Source: Methylobacterium sp. J-090 (GTDB lineage: Bacteria; Pseudomonadota; Alphaproteobacteria; Rhizobiales; Beijerinckiaceae). From it: DNA of 64,000 nt. The translations under genes were made by a program, and so were the position numbers. This document shows, one piece after another, positions 44,069 to 51,765 of the stretch. Location: NCBI RefSeq assembly GCF_022829345.1, contig NZ_JAKSXV010000097.1, positions 1-64,000 of the forward strand, in the 5' to 3' direction. The first letter of the stretch is position 1. Each line of letters starts with the position of its first letter. Below the pieces are notes generated by a model. That model was not told the DNA's origin. It saw only the letters and a program-made list of their open reading frames with translations, and did not search any database.

Positions 44069-44506
44069 TCAGGCGAAGGATCTGGGGGGTTCGGGGAGCG
44101 CTTCCGGGACGACGTCCGTCCGGGCGGGGAGGGCGCGGGCATGGGCCCGCGCTTCGGGGCCCCGCGCGGGCAGGGCCGCATGGGTCTCGGGCGCGAGGGC
44201 GGTGCCGGTGCAGCAGGATGTGCCCGGCCGGCAGCAGGCCCCGTCGCAGGGATGGGCGAGGCCCGTCTCCGCGCTCGCCCGGACCACCGGGGCGGTGGCG
44301 ATGGACGTGGTTACGGCCGCGACGGATGTCGCCGCGATGGACTTGGCCGCGACGGAAGCGGGGAGGGGAGTGACGGAAGCGACGGCCCGGTCCGGGCCCG
44401 CAGGGGCGTGTCCCGCATGCGCCTCGGCGCCCGACGGCACGGCGAAAGCGGCGATCAGAACGATCACCGCCACCAGCCACAGTACCATGTTGCGTGCGTG
44501 AGCCAT
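44069..44506 (-). CDS. Small secreted His/Cys-containing protein of the metal-efflux operon
   Basis: About 145 residues. One hydrophobic start (MVLWLVAVIVLIAAFAVPSGAEA) is followed by AHAGHAPAG, an Ala/Ser/Thr-rich stretch and CDGACCRPGTSCCTG, a five-cysteine cluster, then a Pro/Arg-rich tail. I do not recognise a family, but the Cys and His content and the place upstream of the adaptor suggest metal binding or sensing like CzcI-type proteins. It could be noise in the tail region. Confidence 0.5.
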   Translation of the reverse strand: MAHARNMVLWLVAVIVLIAAFAVPSGAEAHAGHAPAGPDRAVASVTPLPASVAAKSIAATSVAAVTTSIATAPVVRASAETGLAHPCDGACCRPGTSCCTGTALAPETHAALPARGPEARAHARALPARTDVVPEALPEPPRSFA

Positions 44507-44594
44507 GCTGGCAATCCACATAGCACGGGCGCCGCCCCCGCGACAGACGGGTTTTTCTCGCCTAATCCAGGGGGCGGGTCTGAGAGCACATCCT

Positions 44595-45359
44595 ATGTTG
44601 CGTACCATCCGTGTCATCGGCATCGGGACCGGCAACCCCGAGCACATCACCGTCCAGGCGGTGCGCGCCCTCAACACCGTCGACGTGGTGTTCGTCCTCG
44701 ACAAGGGCCGCGAGAAGGCCGATCTCGTCGCCGTGCGGCGCGAGATCTGCGCCCGCTACATCACCGAGCGGCCCTACCGCTTCGTCGAGGCCCAGGACCC
44801 CGAGCGCGACCGCGACCCCGCCGATTACGGGGCGACGGTGGAGGCCTGGCACGCCGCCCGCGCCGTCCTCTACGAGGCGATGATCGAGGGCGAGCTGCGG
44901 CCCGACGAGTGCGGCGCCTTCCTCGTCTGGGGCGATCCGTCCCTCTACGACAGCACCCTGCGGATCATCGAGCGCATCGTGGCGCGCGGGCGCGTGCCCT
45001 TCGCCTACGACGTGATCCCGGGGATCAGCAGCGTCCAGGCCCTGGCGGCGAGCCACCGCATCGCCCTCAACCGCATCGGCGCGCCGATCCACATCACCAC
45101 CGGCCGGCTCCTGGCCGACGGGCTGCCGCCCGGCGCCGACACCACGGTGGTGATGCTCGACGGGAACCCCCGCTTCGACCACCTCGACCCGGATCTGACC
45201 ATCTACTGGGGCGCCTATCTCGGCACCGCCGACGAACTCATCCTGTCCGGCCGCCTCGGCGACGTCGCCGACACCATCGCGCGGACCCGGCGGGAGGCCC
45301 GCGCCCGCCACGGCTGGATCATGGACACGTACCTGCTGCGTGCGCCCGGGGAGGGGTGA
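44595..45359 (+). CDS. cobF: Precorrin-6A synthase (deacetylating) CobF
   Basis: 254 residues of the tetrapyrrole methylase fold: RVIGIGTGNPEHITVQAVRALNTVDVVFVLDKGREKADLV, AFLVWGDPSLYDSTLRII, VIPGISSVQALAASHRI and YWGAYLGTADELILSG. CobF methylates C-1 of precorrin-5 and releases acetate in the aerobic cobalamin pathway. The start at 44595 is the ATG before the fold; the frame is open from 44505. No other cobalamin gene is in the window, so it is an isolated copy here. Confidence 0.93.
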   Translation: MLRTIRVIGIGTGNPEHITVQAVRALNTVDVVFVLDKGREKADLVAVRREICARYITERPYRFVEAQDPERDRDPADYGATVEAWHAARAVLYEAMIEGELRPDECGAFLVWGDPSLYDSTLRIIERIVARGRVPFAYDVIPGISSVQALAASHRIALNRIGAPIHITTGRLLADGLPPGADTTVVMLDGNPRFDHLDPDLTIYWGAYLGTADELILSGRLGDVADTIARTRREARARHGWIMDTYLLRAPGEG

Positions 45360-45841
45360 TCGACCGCGCGTTCCCCTCCCCCCTGCGGGGAGGGGTCAGG
45401 GGTGGGGGTGGCTCCGCCAGGCTCCCGCCCATGGAAATCGCGCGCGGGCAAACCCGTCGCGACCCTTCAGGGTCGTCCGGCCACCCCCACCTCCAACTCC
45501 TCCCCGCAAGGGGGAGGAGAGCCCGGGCCTGCTTCGACGCGCGCGGCATTCGGGCATCGGAAAAGCCACGATCCGAGGGTTCGTCCGCCCCGGAGCGATC
45601 CCCTCAACCCCTTGCATCTGCGACATATTCACCGCCTTCGCGGAACGAAATCGTCGACCCGTCCGCCCGGCGCGGGAGATCGATCCGCGCGCGCCGGCAT
45701 CGGCAGGCGCAACCGTCTCTTCAGGCCGTGGCAGCGCCCGGCGCGGCCGATTCGGGCCCCGGCGGGGGATTTGCCGGAGCCCCGCCAGGGGCGATCATCG
45801 GCCGGGCGCGTCGCTTCGATGCGCCCGGAGGGCTTGGGCTC
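45360..45841. repeat. Intergenic palindromic repeat cluster
   Basis: CTCCCCCCTGCGGGGAGGGG plus the following GGTGGGGGTGGC (45376-45411) is inverted relative to GGCCACCCCCAC and CTCCTCCCCGCAAGGGGGAG (45480-45517); a small stem CGACCCTTCAGGGTCG sits inside (about 45460-45475). This is the type of short mosaic repeat common in Methylobacterium-like genomes. 45520-45841 shows no gene that I can support. Confidence 0.65.
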
Positions 45842-47080
45842 ATGGCGGTGCGTGCGGGAACGGCGGGATGGGGCGGGACGCGCCTCGGACGGGTGCTCGG
45901 CGCGGGCGCCGCCTGCCTCGGGCTCGGCGCCGCCCTCGCCTGCCTCGACCGGCCGGCCGTGGGCGCGGCCGCCGCCGCCCTGTCGCTGCGCCTGGAGGAG
46001 CGCCTCGGCACCCAGACGCCCGCCGGGCCGGCCCGCATCGGCCTCGGGCCCCACGGCCGCGACATCCGCCTCGCCGGCGAGTTGGGGGAGGGGACGGCGG
46101 AGCGCCTGCGCGCGATCCTCGACGCCAACCCCCACGCGGAGCGCCTCCACCTCACCAGCGAGGGCGGCCTCGTGGCGGAAGGGCAGGCCATCGGCGATCT
46201 CGTCGCCGCGCGGAATCTCGCCACCTACGTGCCCGATTACTGCGTCTCGGCCTGCACCCTCGCCTTCGTGCGCGGGCACCGGCGCTTCCTCGTCGAGGGC
46301 GGGCGCCTCGGCTTCCACGCCCCCTACGAGGCCGGCCTGTTCGGGCAGGCCGTGCAGGCCGACGGCGTGCCCGAGCGGACGGCCTACCTCGCCGCCGGCC
46401 TCGACCCCGCCTTCGTGACCGAGGCCCTGGCCACCGCCTCCGCCGACCTGTGGGTGCCCGACACGGGCCGGCTTCTCTCCGCCCGCGTCGTCACCGAGAC
46501 CGTCGACACCGGGCGGTTCCCCGATTCGACCCTCGACGACGATCCGAGCCCGGCGGGCGCCCGGGCGGCCATCCTGCGCGCCCTGCCGCTCCTGGGTTCG
46601 GCGCCGGGCGCCGTCGCGGACCTCGCCGCCTGGTACGCCGAGGCCTACCGCACCGGCCGGCCGGAGGCCGAATCCGTCGCGGGCCTGCGCCGGCGCGCCG
46701 CCGCCGGGATCGCCCGCGGGCTCGCGCAGGCCGACGCGTCCACGGTCCTGGACGCCGGGCGCCTCCTCCTGCGGGCCATGCTGGCGGCCCGCGACGGGGA
46801 CCGCGAAGCCTGCGCGCGGATCGGCGCGGGGGCCGATCTCGTCGAGGCCGGGGAGGTGCTCGGCGACGGGGCGGCGGTGCCGGCCCTCGTGGCGCGGGCG
46901 GGGATTGTTGCGGTGATCGCCCCCCTGCCCGACAGCGGGGTCCCGGCGCGCGCCTGCGCCACCGAGATCCACGCCTACGCCCGCGCCCTGGCGAAAGCCC
47001 CGGCCGAGGCGGCCCCGGCGGTGCGCGCCCTGATGCAGCGGGCCGGGCGCCCCGTCCGCGAGGCCTCCGCCCTGCCGTGA
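45842..47080 (+). CDS. Secreted/membrane-anchored ClpP/crotonase-fold protein
   Basis: 412 residues. After a hydrophobic N-terminus (LGRVLGAGAACLGLGAALACL) comes a ClpP-like core: IRLAGELGEGTAERLRAILDANPHAERLHLTSEGGLVAEGQAIGDLVAARNLATYVPDYCVSACTLAFVRGHRRFLVEGGRLGFHAPYE. The CVSACTLAF motif gives the Ser in the place of the ClpP/SppA nucleophile and LGFH a conserved His. Similar periplasmic proteins (COG3904-like) are common in Rhizobiales without known target. The C-terminal half (about 200-412) is helical and unassigned. Confidence 0.7.
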   Translation: MAVRAGTAGWGGTRLGRVLGAGAACLGLGAALACLDRPAVGAAAAALSLRLEERLGTQTPAGPARIGLGPHGRDIRLAGELGEGTAERLRAILDANPHAERLHLTSEGGLVAEGQAIGDLVAARNLATYVPDYCVSACTLAFVRGHRRFLVEGGRLGFHAPYEAGLFGQAVQADGVPERTAYLAAGLDPAFVTEALATASADLWVPDTGRLLSARVVTETVDTGRFPDSTLDDDPSPAGARAAILRALPLLGSAPGAVADLAAWYAEAYRTGRPEAESVAGLRRRAAAGIARGLAQADASTVLDAGRLLLRAMLAARDGDREACARIGAGADLVEAGEVLGDGAAVPALVARAGIVAVIAPLPDSGVPARACATEIHAYARALAKAPAEAAPAVRALMQRAGRPVREASALP

Positions 47081-47143
47081 GCGCGTGGGAGGGACCGGTG
47101 CTGGGGGCCGGGCGGAACGACCGGGGATGGGTGGCTTGAAGAC

Positions 47144-47180
47144 GGTCCGCTTCTACCGGGCAACGAGGCAGAAGCGGACC
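47144..47180. repeat. Perfect 11-bp inverted repeat downstream of the VOC gene
   Basis: GGTCCGCTTCT and AGAAGCGGACC flank a 15-base loop between the convergent ends of the ClpP-like and VOC genes. It could act as a terminator, though no T-run follows. Confidence 0.6.
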
Positions 47181-47219
47181 TTGGGCTACATGTCGTTGAG
47201 TTCGAGCCGCGATGCCCTA

Positions 47220-47618
47220 TCAGACGATGGCGAGCTCTGCGCGCCGGAGTTGGGTCTGCGTAGCGACCTCAATGAAATAGCCCCCCTTGGCCTTGAAGTA
47301 GAATGTCCAAGCCCCGTGGTAATCGCGCGGCTCCGGCACGTCCCAACCGTCGATCTTCAGGCGCGCGTTCAGCGCATCAACCTGCTCCCGGCTGTCTTGG
47401 ATGAAACCGATGTGATGGACGTCACTATCCTCGGGGTAGGCGAAGGGGCCTCGTTTTTTCGCGAAGTCATTTAGGACCAGCAGCATACCGTCGTCGTCGT
47501 GCATGACAGCAAGTGCCTTCCCACGCATCACCGACGTGTGCAGCCCGAAGTAGACCTCGAACATCGCTACGTCAGCCGGGACGTCGATGCTTGTGAGATT
47601 AATGTGGTTGAGCTTCAT
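47220..47618 (-). CDS. VOC-family (glyoxalase/bleomycin-resistance fold) protein
   Basis: 132 residues: MKLNHINLTSIDVPADVAMFEVYFGLHT, LLVLNDFAKKRGPFAYPEDSDVHHIGFIQDSREQVDALNARLKIDGWDVPEPRDYHGAWTFYFKAKGGYFIEVATQ. The N-terminal His, the HHIGF His and the final Glu fit the VOC metal site. Function could be a lyase, dioxygenase or thiol transferase. AGGAGAGG precedes the start. Its composition is richer in AT than its neighbours, suggesting transfer. Confidence 0.82.
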   Translation of the reverse strand: MKLNHINLTSIDVPADVAMFEVYFGLHTSVMRGKALAVMHDDDGMLLVLNDFAKKRGPFAYPEDSDVHHIGFIQDSREQVDALNARLKIDGWDVPEPRDYHGAWTFYFKAKGGYFIEVATQTQLRRAELAIV

Positions 47619-47906
47619 CGGACACACCTCTCCTGTTCATCGGAAAGGACGCGCTGGTAGTCGACCGCTTATGGCGGCCGCCATGTACGAGCGCTAAGCC
47701 ACCCGGACTACCGACCGGGCTGTGACTTCTACACGTCCATGGTCGGGGTAAGCAGCACGCGGTTACCTGTCAACGATCACGCCCGTCCGGGGGGCTCGGA
47801 CGATCATGCTCGTCTGCTTCGGAGGTGCACGCGTGGCGGCCCGAACGGCTTATTTGGATCGATACCGGCCCCCAGGGCGAGGTGCCGGGCGTCGGATAGC
47901 CGCCCC

Positions 47907-48476
47907 CTAATGTCGGCGCGCGTCGGCCTTGCCCTGGAGGTGGCGGGCGAGTTCGTGGCCGATCTCCCGCATCAGGCTGTCGAGGAGTCGGGCGAGGGAC
48001 GGGTGGTGCAGGTGGCCGACGAGGCCGTGCAGGGCGATGGCGTGCTCGGCCATGCGGTTGACCGCGTGCTGGCCCGGCCGGTCGAGGCCGCCCTCGTGGG
48101 TGAGGTCGAGGGCGATGCCGCGCCCGTGCCGGGGCTGGCCCGCCCCGTCGCGCTCGATCCGCCCGCGCAGGGACAGGCTGCGCTCGCCCGACGCCGTGCG
48201 GAAGGCGACATCGAACGGCGCTCCGCCGGCGACGGCGGCATGGACGACGTTCTCCACCCGCTCGCGATCCTCGCCGTGGGTCCCGTCGAGGAGGCTGCCC
48301 AGGGGCACGCCGGAGGCGGTGCGCCCCGGCTCGAGGCCCAGGACCTCCCCCAGGGTGCCCGAGAGCACGAGCCGGTCCGCCCAGATGTCGTAGGTCCACA
48401 GGCCGACGACCCCGGACGCGACCAGGGCGGCCTGCACCTCCGCGCTCTCCGACATCGCGAACAGGGGTCGAGACAT
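47907..48476 (-). CDS. PAS domain protein
   Basis: 189 residues. One PAS/PAS_3 domain (VGLWTYDIWADRLVLSGTLGEVLGLEPGRTASGVPLGSLLDGTHGEDRERVENVVHAAVAGGAPFDVAFRTASGERSLSLRGRIERDG, about 25-125) is followed by a His-rich helical tail (MAEHAIALHGLVGHLHHPSLARLLDSLMREIGHELARHL). No kinase, GGDEF or HTH domain is attached, so it may be an adaptor or a stand-alone sensor. Confidence 0.8.
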   Translation of the reverse strand: MSRPLFAMSESAEVQAALVASGVVGLWTYDIWADRLVLSGTLGEVLGLEPGRTASGVPLGSLLDGTHGEDRERVENVVHAAVAGGAPFDVAFRTASGERSLSLRGRIERDGAGQPRHGRGIALDLTHEGGLDRPGQHAVNRMAEHAIALHGLVGHLHHPSLARLLDSLMREIGHELARHLQGKADARRH

Positions 48477-48818
48477 GATTCTCCTGGAGGGGACACCGGG
48501 CCGCGACCGTGCCGTGGCGCCCGTCGCCGGACGGACGGTGTGATTTACCTGAGGTTTGTTTTATCGCAGGACTCACCGGATGCGATTCCCGTACGCTAGA
48601 GGGAAATCGGCCTGACGAGAAGAGGGTTGGTTGCGTTTTTATGGCAATCTCTCAACCTCAGATTGACGATCGCGTCATGGCCCCAGGCGCACGCTTAACG
48701 ATTGATTAACCATGATCGGCGAGACCGGATCAGGTCATCCTTGCGTCACAGGACGGCCCCGGCGCGGGCGCCGGCCTGCGTGACCGGGACGAATCGAGAG
48801 CCGCAAAGGGGCGTCAGG
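48477..48818. other. Divergent intergenic region before the ParA gene
   Basis: 342 bases with no gene. The part 48540-48720 is AT-rich (e.g. GAGGTTTGTTTTATCGCAGG) and should contain promoters for the PAS gene and the ParA-RHH pair. I found no parS-like repeat array. Confidence 0.4.
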
Positions 48819-49457
48819 ATGAAGGCCATCACGTTCGTCACGCAGAAGGGGGGCAGCGGCAAGAGCACCCTGTGCATCTCGCTGGCGGTCGCCGCCCAGG
48901 AGCGTGGCCTCTCCGTCTGCATCCTGGAGATGGACCGGCAGGCGACGATCTCCGACTGGCTCGACCACCGCACCGTGGACGGCCCCGAGGTCGCCCAGAT
49001 CGACGCGACCCAGATCGACGCGGTCATGGCCCAGCTGCGCGAATCCTCCTACGACTACGTCTTCATCGATACGCCGGGCGTCGATTCCACCGGGACCCTC
49101 TCGGCCATCCGCGCGGCCGACCTGTGCATCATCCCGTGCCGGCCGACCCCGGCGGACCTGCGCGCCTTCAAGCCGACGCTGGCCGCCGTCTACCGCCTCG
49201 AGAAGAAGTTCGCCTTCGTCCTGAACCAGACCCCGCCGCGCTCCTACCGCATCCGCGACGCCGCCGACGGTCTCGCGGTCCTGGGCATCCTGCCCGACGT
49301 CAACATCGTCGCCCGCACGGACCACCAGGACGCCATCGGCGTCGGCCAGGGCGTCACCGAGTTCAATCCGAAGGGGCAGGCGGCGGGCGAAGTGCGCCGG
49401 CTCTGGACCTGGATCGAGAAGCGGATGCAGGTCTCCAAGCATGTCAAAGCCGCCTAA
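48819..49457 (+). CDS. Orphan ParA/MinD-type ATPase
   Basis: 212 residues. The deviant Walker A is TQKGGSGKST (8-17), the Walker A' region reads VCILEMDRQATISDW where most ParA proteins have D-x-D-P-Q, and Walker B is YDYVFIDTPGV. It is a short ParA without an N-terminal HTH, as in ParF or PpfA-like proteins that position plasmids or protein clusters. It overlaps the next RHH gene by 17 bases. The ATG at 48819 has weak AGGGG upstream. No plasmid or ParB gene is nearby, so it may position a cellular cargo. Confidence 0.88.
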   Translation: MKAITFVTQKGGSGKSTLCISLAVAAQERGLSVCILEMDRQATISDWLDHRTVDGPEVAQIDATQIDAVMAQLRESSYDYVFIDTPGVDSTGTLSAIRAADLCIIPCRPTPADLRAFKPTLAAVYRLEKKFAFVLNQTPPRSYRIRDAADGLAVLGILPDVNIVARTDHQDAIGVGQGVTEFNPKGQAAGEVRRLWTWIEKRMQVSKHVKAA

Positions 49458-49746
49458 ACCGAGCCTCGCCGCCATCGTGGCGGCCTCGTCGGGGCGCCCG
49501 CAGCCCACCGCCGAGATCGTCACGCTCGACGTCGGCACCCCCCGCCCCCGGCCCGCCGCCACCCTCAAGGAGCGGGCGCGGCAGATGTCGGTCTACCTCG
49601 AGCCGCCGGTCTACGATCAGCTGCGCGACATCGCCCATGCCGAGCGGACCAAGATGCACGGCCTGATGCTGGAGGCCCTCGACCTGCTGTTCCGGCAGCG
49701 CGGCGCCCGCTCCATCCGGCAGCTGACGGAGACCGACCCGCGCTGA
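49441..49746 (+). CDS. Ribbon-helix-helix partner of the orphan ParA
   Basis: 101 residues. An unstructured basic/Pro-rich N-terminus (about 1-45) is followed by MSVYLEPPVYDQLRDIAHAERTKMHGLMLEALDLLFRQRGA, a ribbon-helix-helix pattern. The layout (disordered N-terminus plus RHH) is that of ParG-like centromere-binding proteins, whose N-terminus stimulates the ParA ATPase. It is translationally coupled to the ParA gene. Confidence 0.75.
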   Translation: MSKPPKPSLAAIVAASSGRPQPTAEIVTLDVGTPRPRPAATLKERARQMSVYLEPPVYDQLRDIAHAERTKMHGLMLEALDLLFRQRGARSIRQLTETDPR

Positions 49747-50134
49747 GGCAGGCGGGTCGTCGCGAGTGCGAAAACCGCTGGATTGAGAAGAGCTTGCGGC
49801 GCGATCCCGACCTCGCGTCGCAACCTGACCCCCGCCGCGGCCGCCCGATGCCCCGGGCCGACGACCGGGCTGGCCCGATCGATCCGGCTTTCGCCTGATC
49901 CCGCAAGGGCTTCGGTCCGGGTGCGGATGCGGCGCACGAGCCGCGAAGGCCGGTCCACGCCCCATTCCCGAAAAATCCCGGCCGCCGCATTCAGCCTTCG
50001 TTTACGTCGAAGCGACAAACCTGGGCATCCCGGGACGACGCGTTCGTGTGCGTCGCCCCGGGCACCCGGCGGACCTCGTCGTCCTCGGTCGCGGGTGTGT
50101 GTTGCGTCACGAGGCGGCGGGGCGGATCATCGGG
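49747..50134. other. Intergenic region between the RHH and RlpA genes
   Basis: 388 bases with no gene that I can support. Nothing regulatory was recognised; the promoter of the RlpA gene is expected here. Confidence 0.4.
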
Positions 50135-51619
50135 ATGACGCGTTCGACGAAGGCCGGCCTGTCGTTCGGTGTGCCGGCCGGGCTGCCCCTGTGGCGGCTG
50201 CTGGGCGCCTGCGCCGTGGCGCTCGCCACGGCCAACTGCGCCCAGAATCCGCAGCAGAAGCTCGCCGGGTCCTCCGGCTCCACCCTCGATCCGAAATACG
50301 GGGTCAAGGCGAGCCCGCGCCTCTACAAGGAGGGCGACGTGATCCCGAAGGGCGGCGGCCGGCGCTTCTCCGGCAAGCCCTACGTGGTGGCGGGCCGCAC
50401 CTACGTGCCGCGCGAGGACGCCAAGGGCTACGTCCGCGAGGGCCTGGCCTCGTGGTACGGCGCCGCCTTCCACGGCCGGATGACCGCCAACGGCGAGGTG
50501 TTCGACCGCCACTCCATCGCGGCCGCACACCCGACCCTGCCCCTGCCGAGCTACGCCCGCGTCACCAACCTCACCAACCACCGTTCCATGATCGTGCGGG
50601 TGAACGATCGCGGGCCGTACCACGCCGACCGCGTCATGGACGTGTCGGAGGAGGTGGCCCAGGCCCTGGAATTCCACCGCAGCGGCACGTCCCGCGTGCG
50701 GGTCGAGTATGTCGGCAAGGCCTCCACCTCCGGCAGCGACGACCGCAAGCTGCTCGCGACCCTGCGCACGGACGGCGTGCCCGCCGCCATCCGGGGCCCG
50801 TCGCCGGTGATGCTGGCCGATCTCGGCCCCGACGAGCCCCTGGCAAGGGGCCGCTCGGCCCTGGCGTTCCGCTCGGCCGCCGAGGAAGCGCCGCAGGAAA
50901 CCGTGCAGGAGGCTTCGCAAGAGACGTCGCGAGAGATTCCGAACGAGGCCCCGCGCGAGGCGCCCCGGCCGGCGCGCGCGGCACCCATCATCCTGGCGAG
51001 TGCGGCCGGCGTCGCCGTGCCCGCCGCCCTCCAGCCCACCGCCTTGCGCGAGACCGCGTTCCGGCCCGTGGCCACCGCGCCCGTGCGTCTCGCGCCGGCC
51101 CCCCTCGCCCTGACGCCGCCGCCCGTGCGGCTGGCGGCGCACGGGGCCGAAGGAGGCCAAAAGGCGGGAATCCAGACGGCGGGAGGGCGGACCCGGGTCG
51201 CGGCCGTGCCGCAGCCCCTGACGCGGACTGCCGCCGCCTGGCCCGCCCCGGCGGCGCCAGCGAAGGCCGGCGGACACGCTGGCGCTTCGGGTCAGGCCGC
51301 GATCCCGGCCAAGACCGGCGCGCCCACCAGGACCGGCGCGCCGACCAGGACCGGCGCGCCCACCAGGACCGTCGCGTCGGGGTCCGCCAAGGCCGTCGCG
51401 CCCGCCGCCGCCGTCGCGTTCGTCAAACCGACGATGCCCGCCAAGGGCATCGCGCCGGTGATGGCCCTGGCCGCTTCCAGGGGGCCCGTGCCGGCACCGC
51501 CGGTGAAGCTGGCCGCCAAGGCCGCACCGGCTCCGGCGGGGAAGGGCGCCGCCGGCAAGGCCGCCGTCGCCGCGGCCAAGCCCGGGCCTGCCCGCGCGCG
51601 GGTGGCCGAGGCCCGCTGA
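50135..51619 (+). CDS. rlpA: RlpA-like septal ring lytic transglycosylase lipoprotein
   Basis: About 494 residues. A signal with lipobox (ALATANCAQ, Cys about 36) precedes the double-psi beta-barrel: REGLASWYGAAFHGRMTANGEVFDRHSIAAAHPTLPLPSYARVTNLTN...VRVNDRGPYHADRVMDVSEEVAQAL, with the key Asp in NDRGP. RlpA cleaves naked glycan strands of peptidoglycan. The last 250 residues are Ala/Pro/Thr-rich, with three GAPTRT repeats coded by an 18-bp tandem repeat (51312-51370), and no SPOR domain is visible. It lies upstream of dacF. Confidence 0.88.
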   Translation: MTRSTKAGLSFGVPAGLPLWRLLGACAVALATANCAQNPQQKLAGSSGSTLDPKYGVKASPRLYKEGDVIPKGGGRRFSGKPYVVAGRTYVPREDAKGYVREGLASWYGAAFHGRMTANGEVFDRHSIAAAHPTLPLPSYARVTNLTNHRSMIVRVNDRGPYHADRVMDVSEEVAQALEFHRSGTSRVRVEYVGKASTSGSDDRKLLATLRTDGVPAAIRGPSPVMLADLGPDEPLARGRSALAFRSAAEEAPQETVQEASQETSREIPNEAPREAPRPARAAPIILASAAGVAVPAALQPTALRETAFRPVATAPVRLAPAPLALTPPPVRLAAHGAEGGQKAGIQTAGGRTRVAAVPQPLTRTAAAWPAPAAPAKAGGHAGASGQAAIPAKTGAPTRTGAPTRTGAPTRTVASGSAKAVAPAAAVAFVKPTMPAKGIAPVMALAASRGPVPAPPVKLAAKAAPAPAGKGAAGKAAVAAAKPGPARARVAEAR

Positions 51620-51765
51620 CGGGGATATCGCTGCGTCCTTGTGCGGTGCGAAATGCGCTGGCGGGGCGTGGATTTTGGTTCGATCTCCCCCCGAATACCT
51701 TGTATCGTCACGCTTGTACGGTGGCGGGAACCGGTGATCCCCGACCGCATGGTGTGAGGCGAGTG

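Noticed and set aside
44507..44594. Cobalamin riboswitch before cobF
   Set aside because: The gap is only 88 bases and I see no B12-box-like conserved sequence.
49441..49746. Evidence that the window is a plasmid
   Set aside because: Many housekeeping genes (secDF, tmk, holB, metG, trmFO) indicate a chromosome; no replication or transfer genes are seen.
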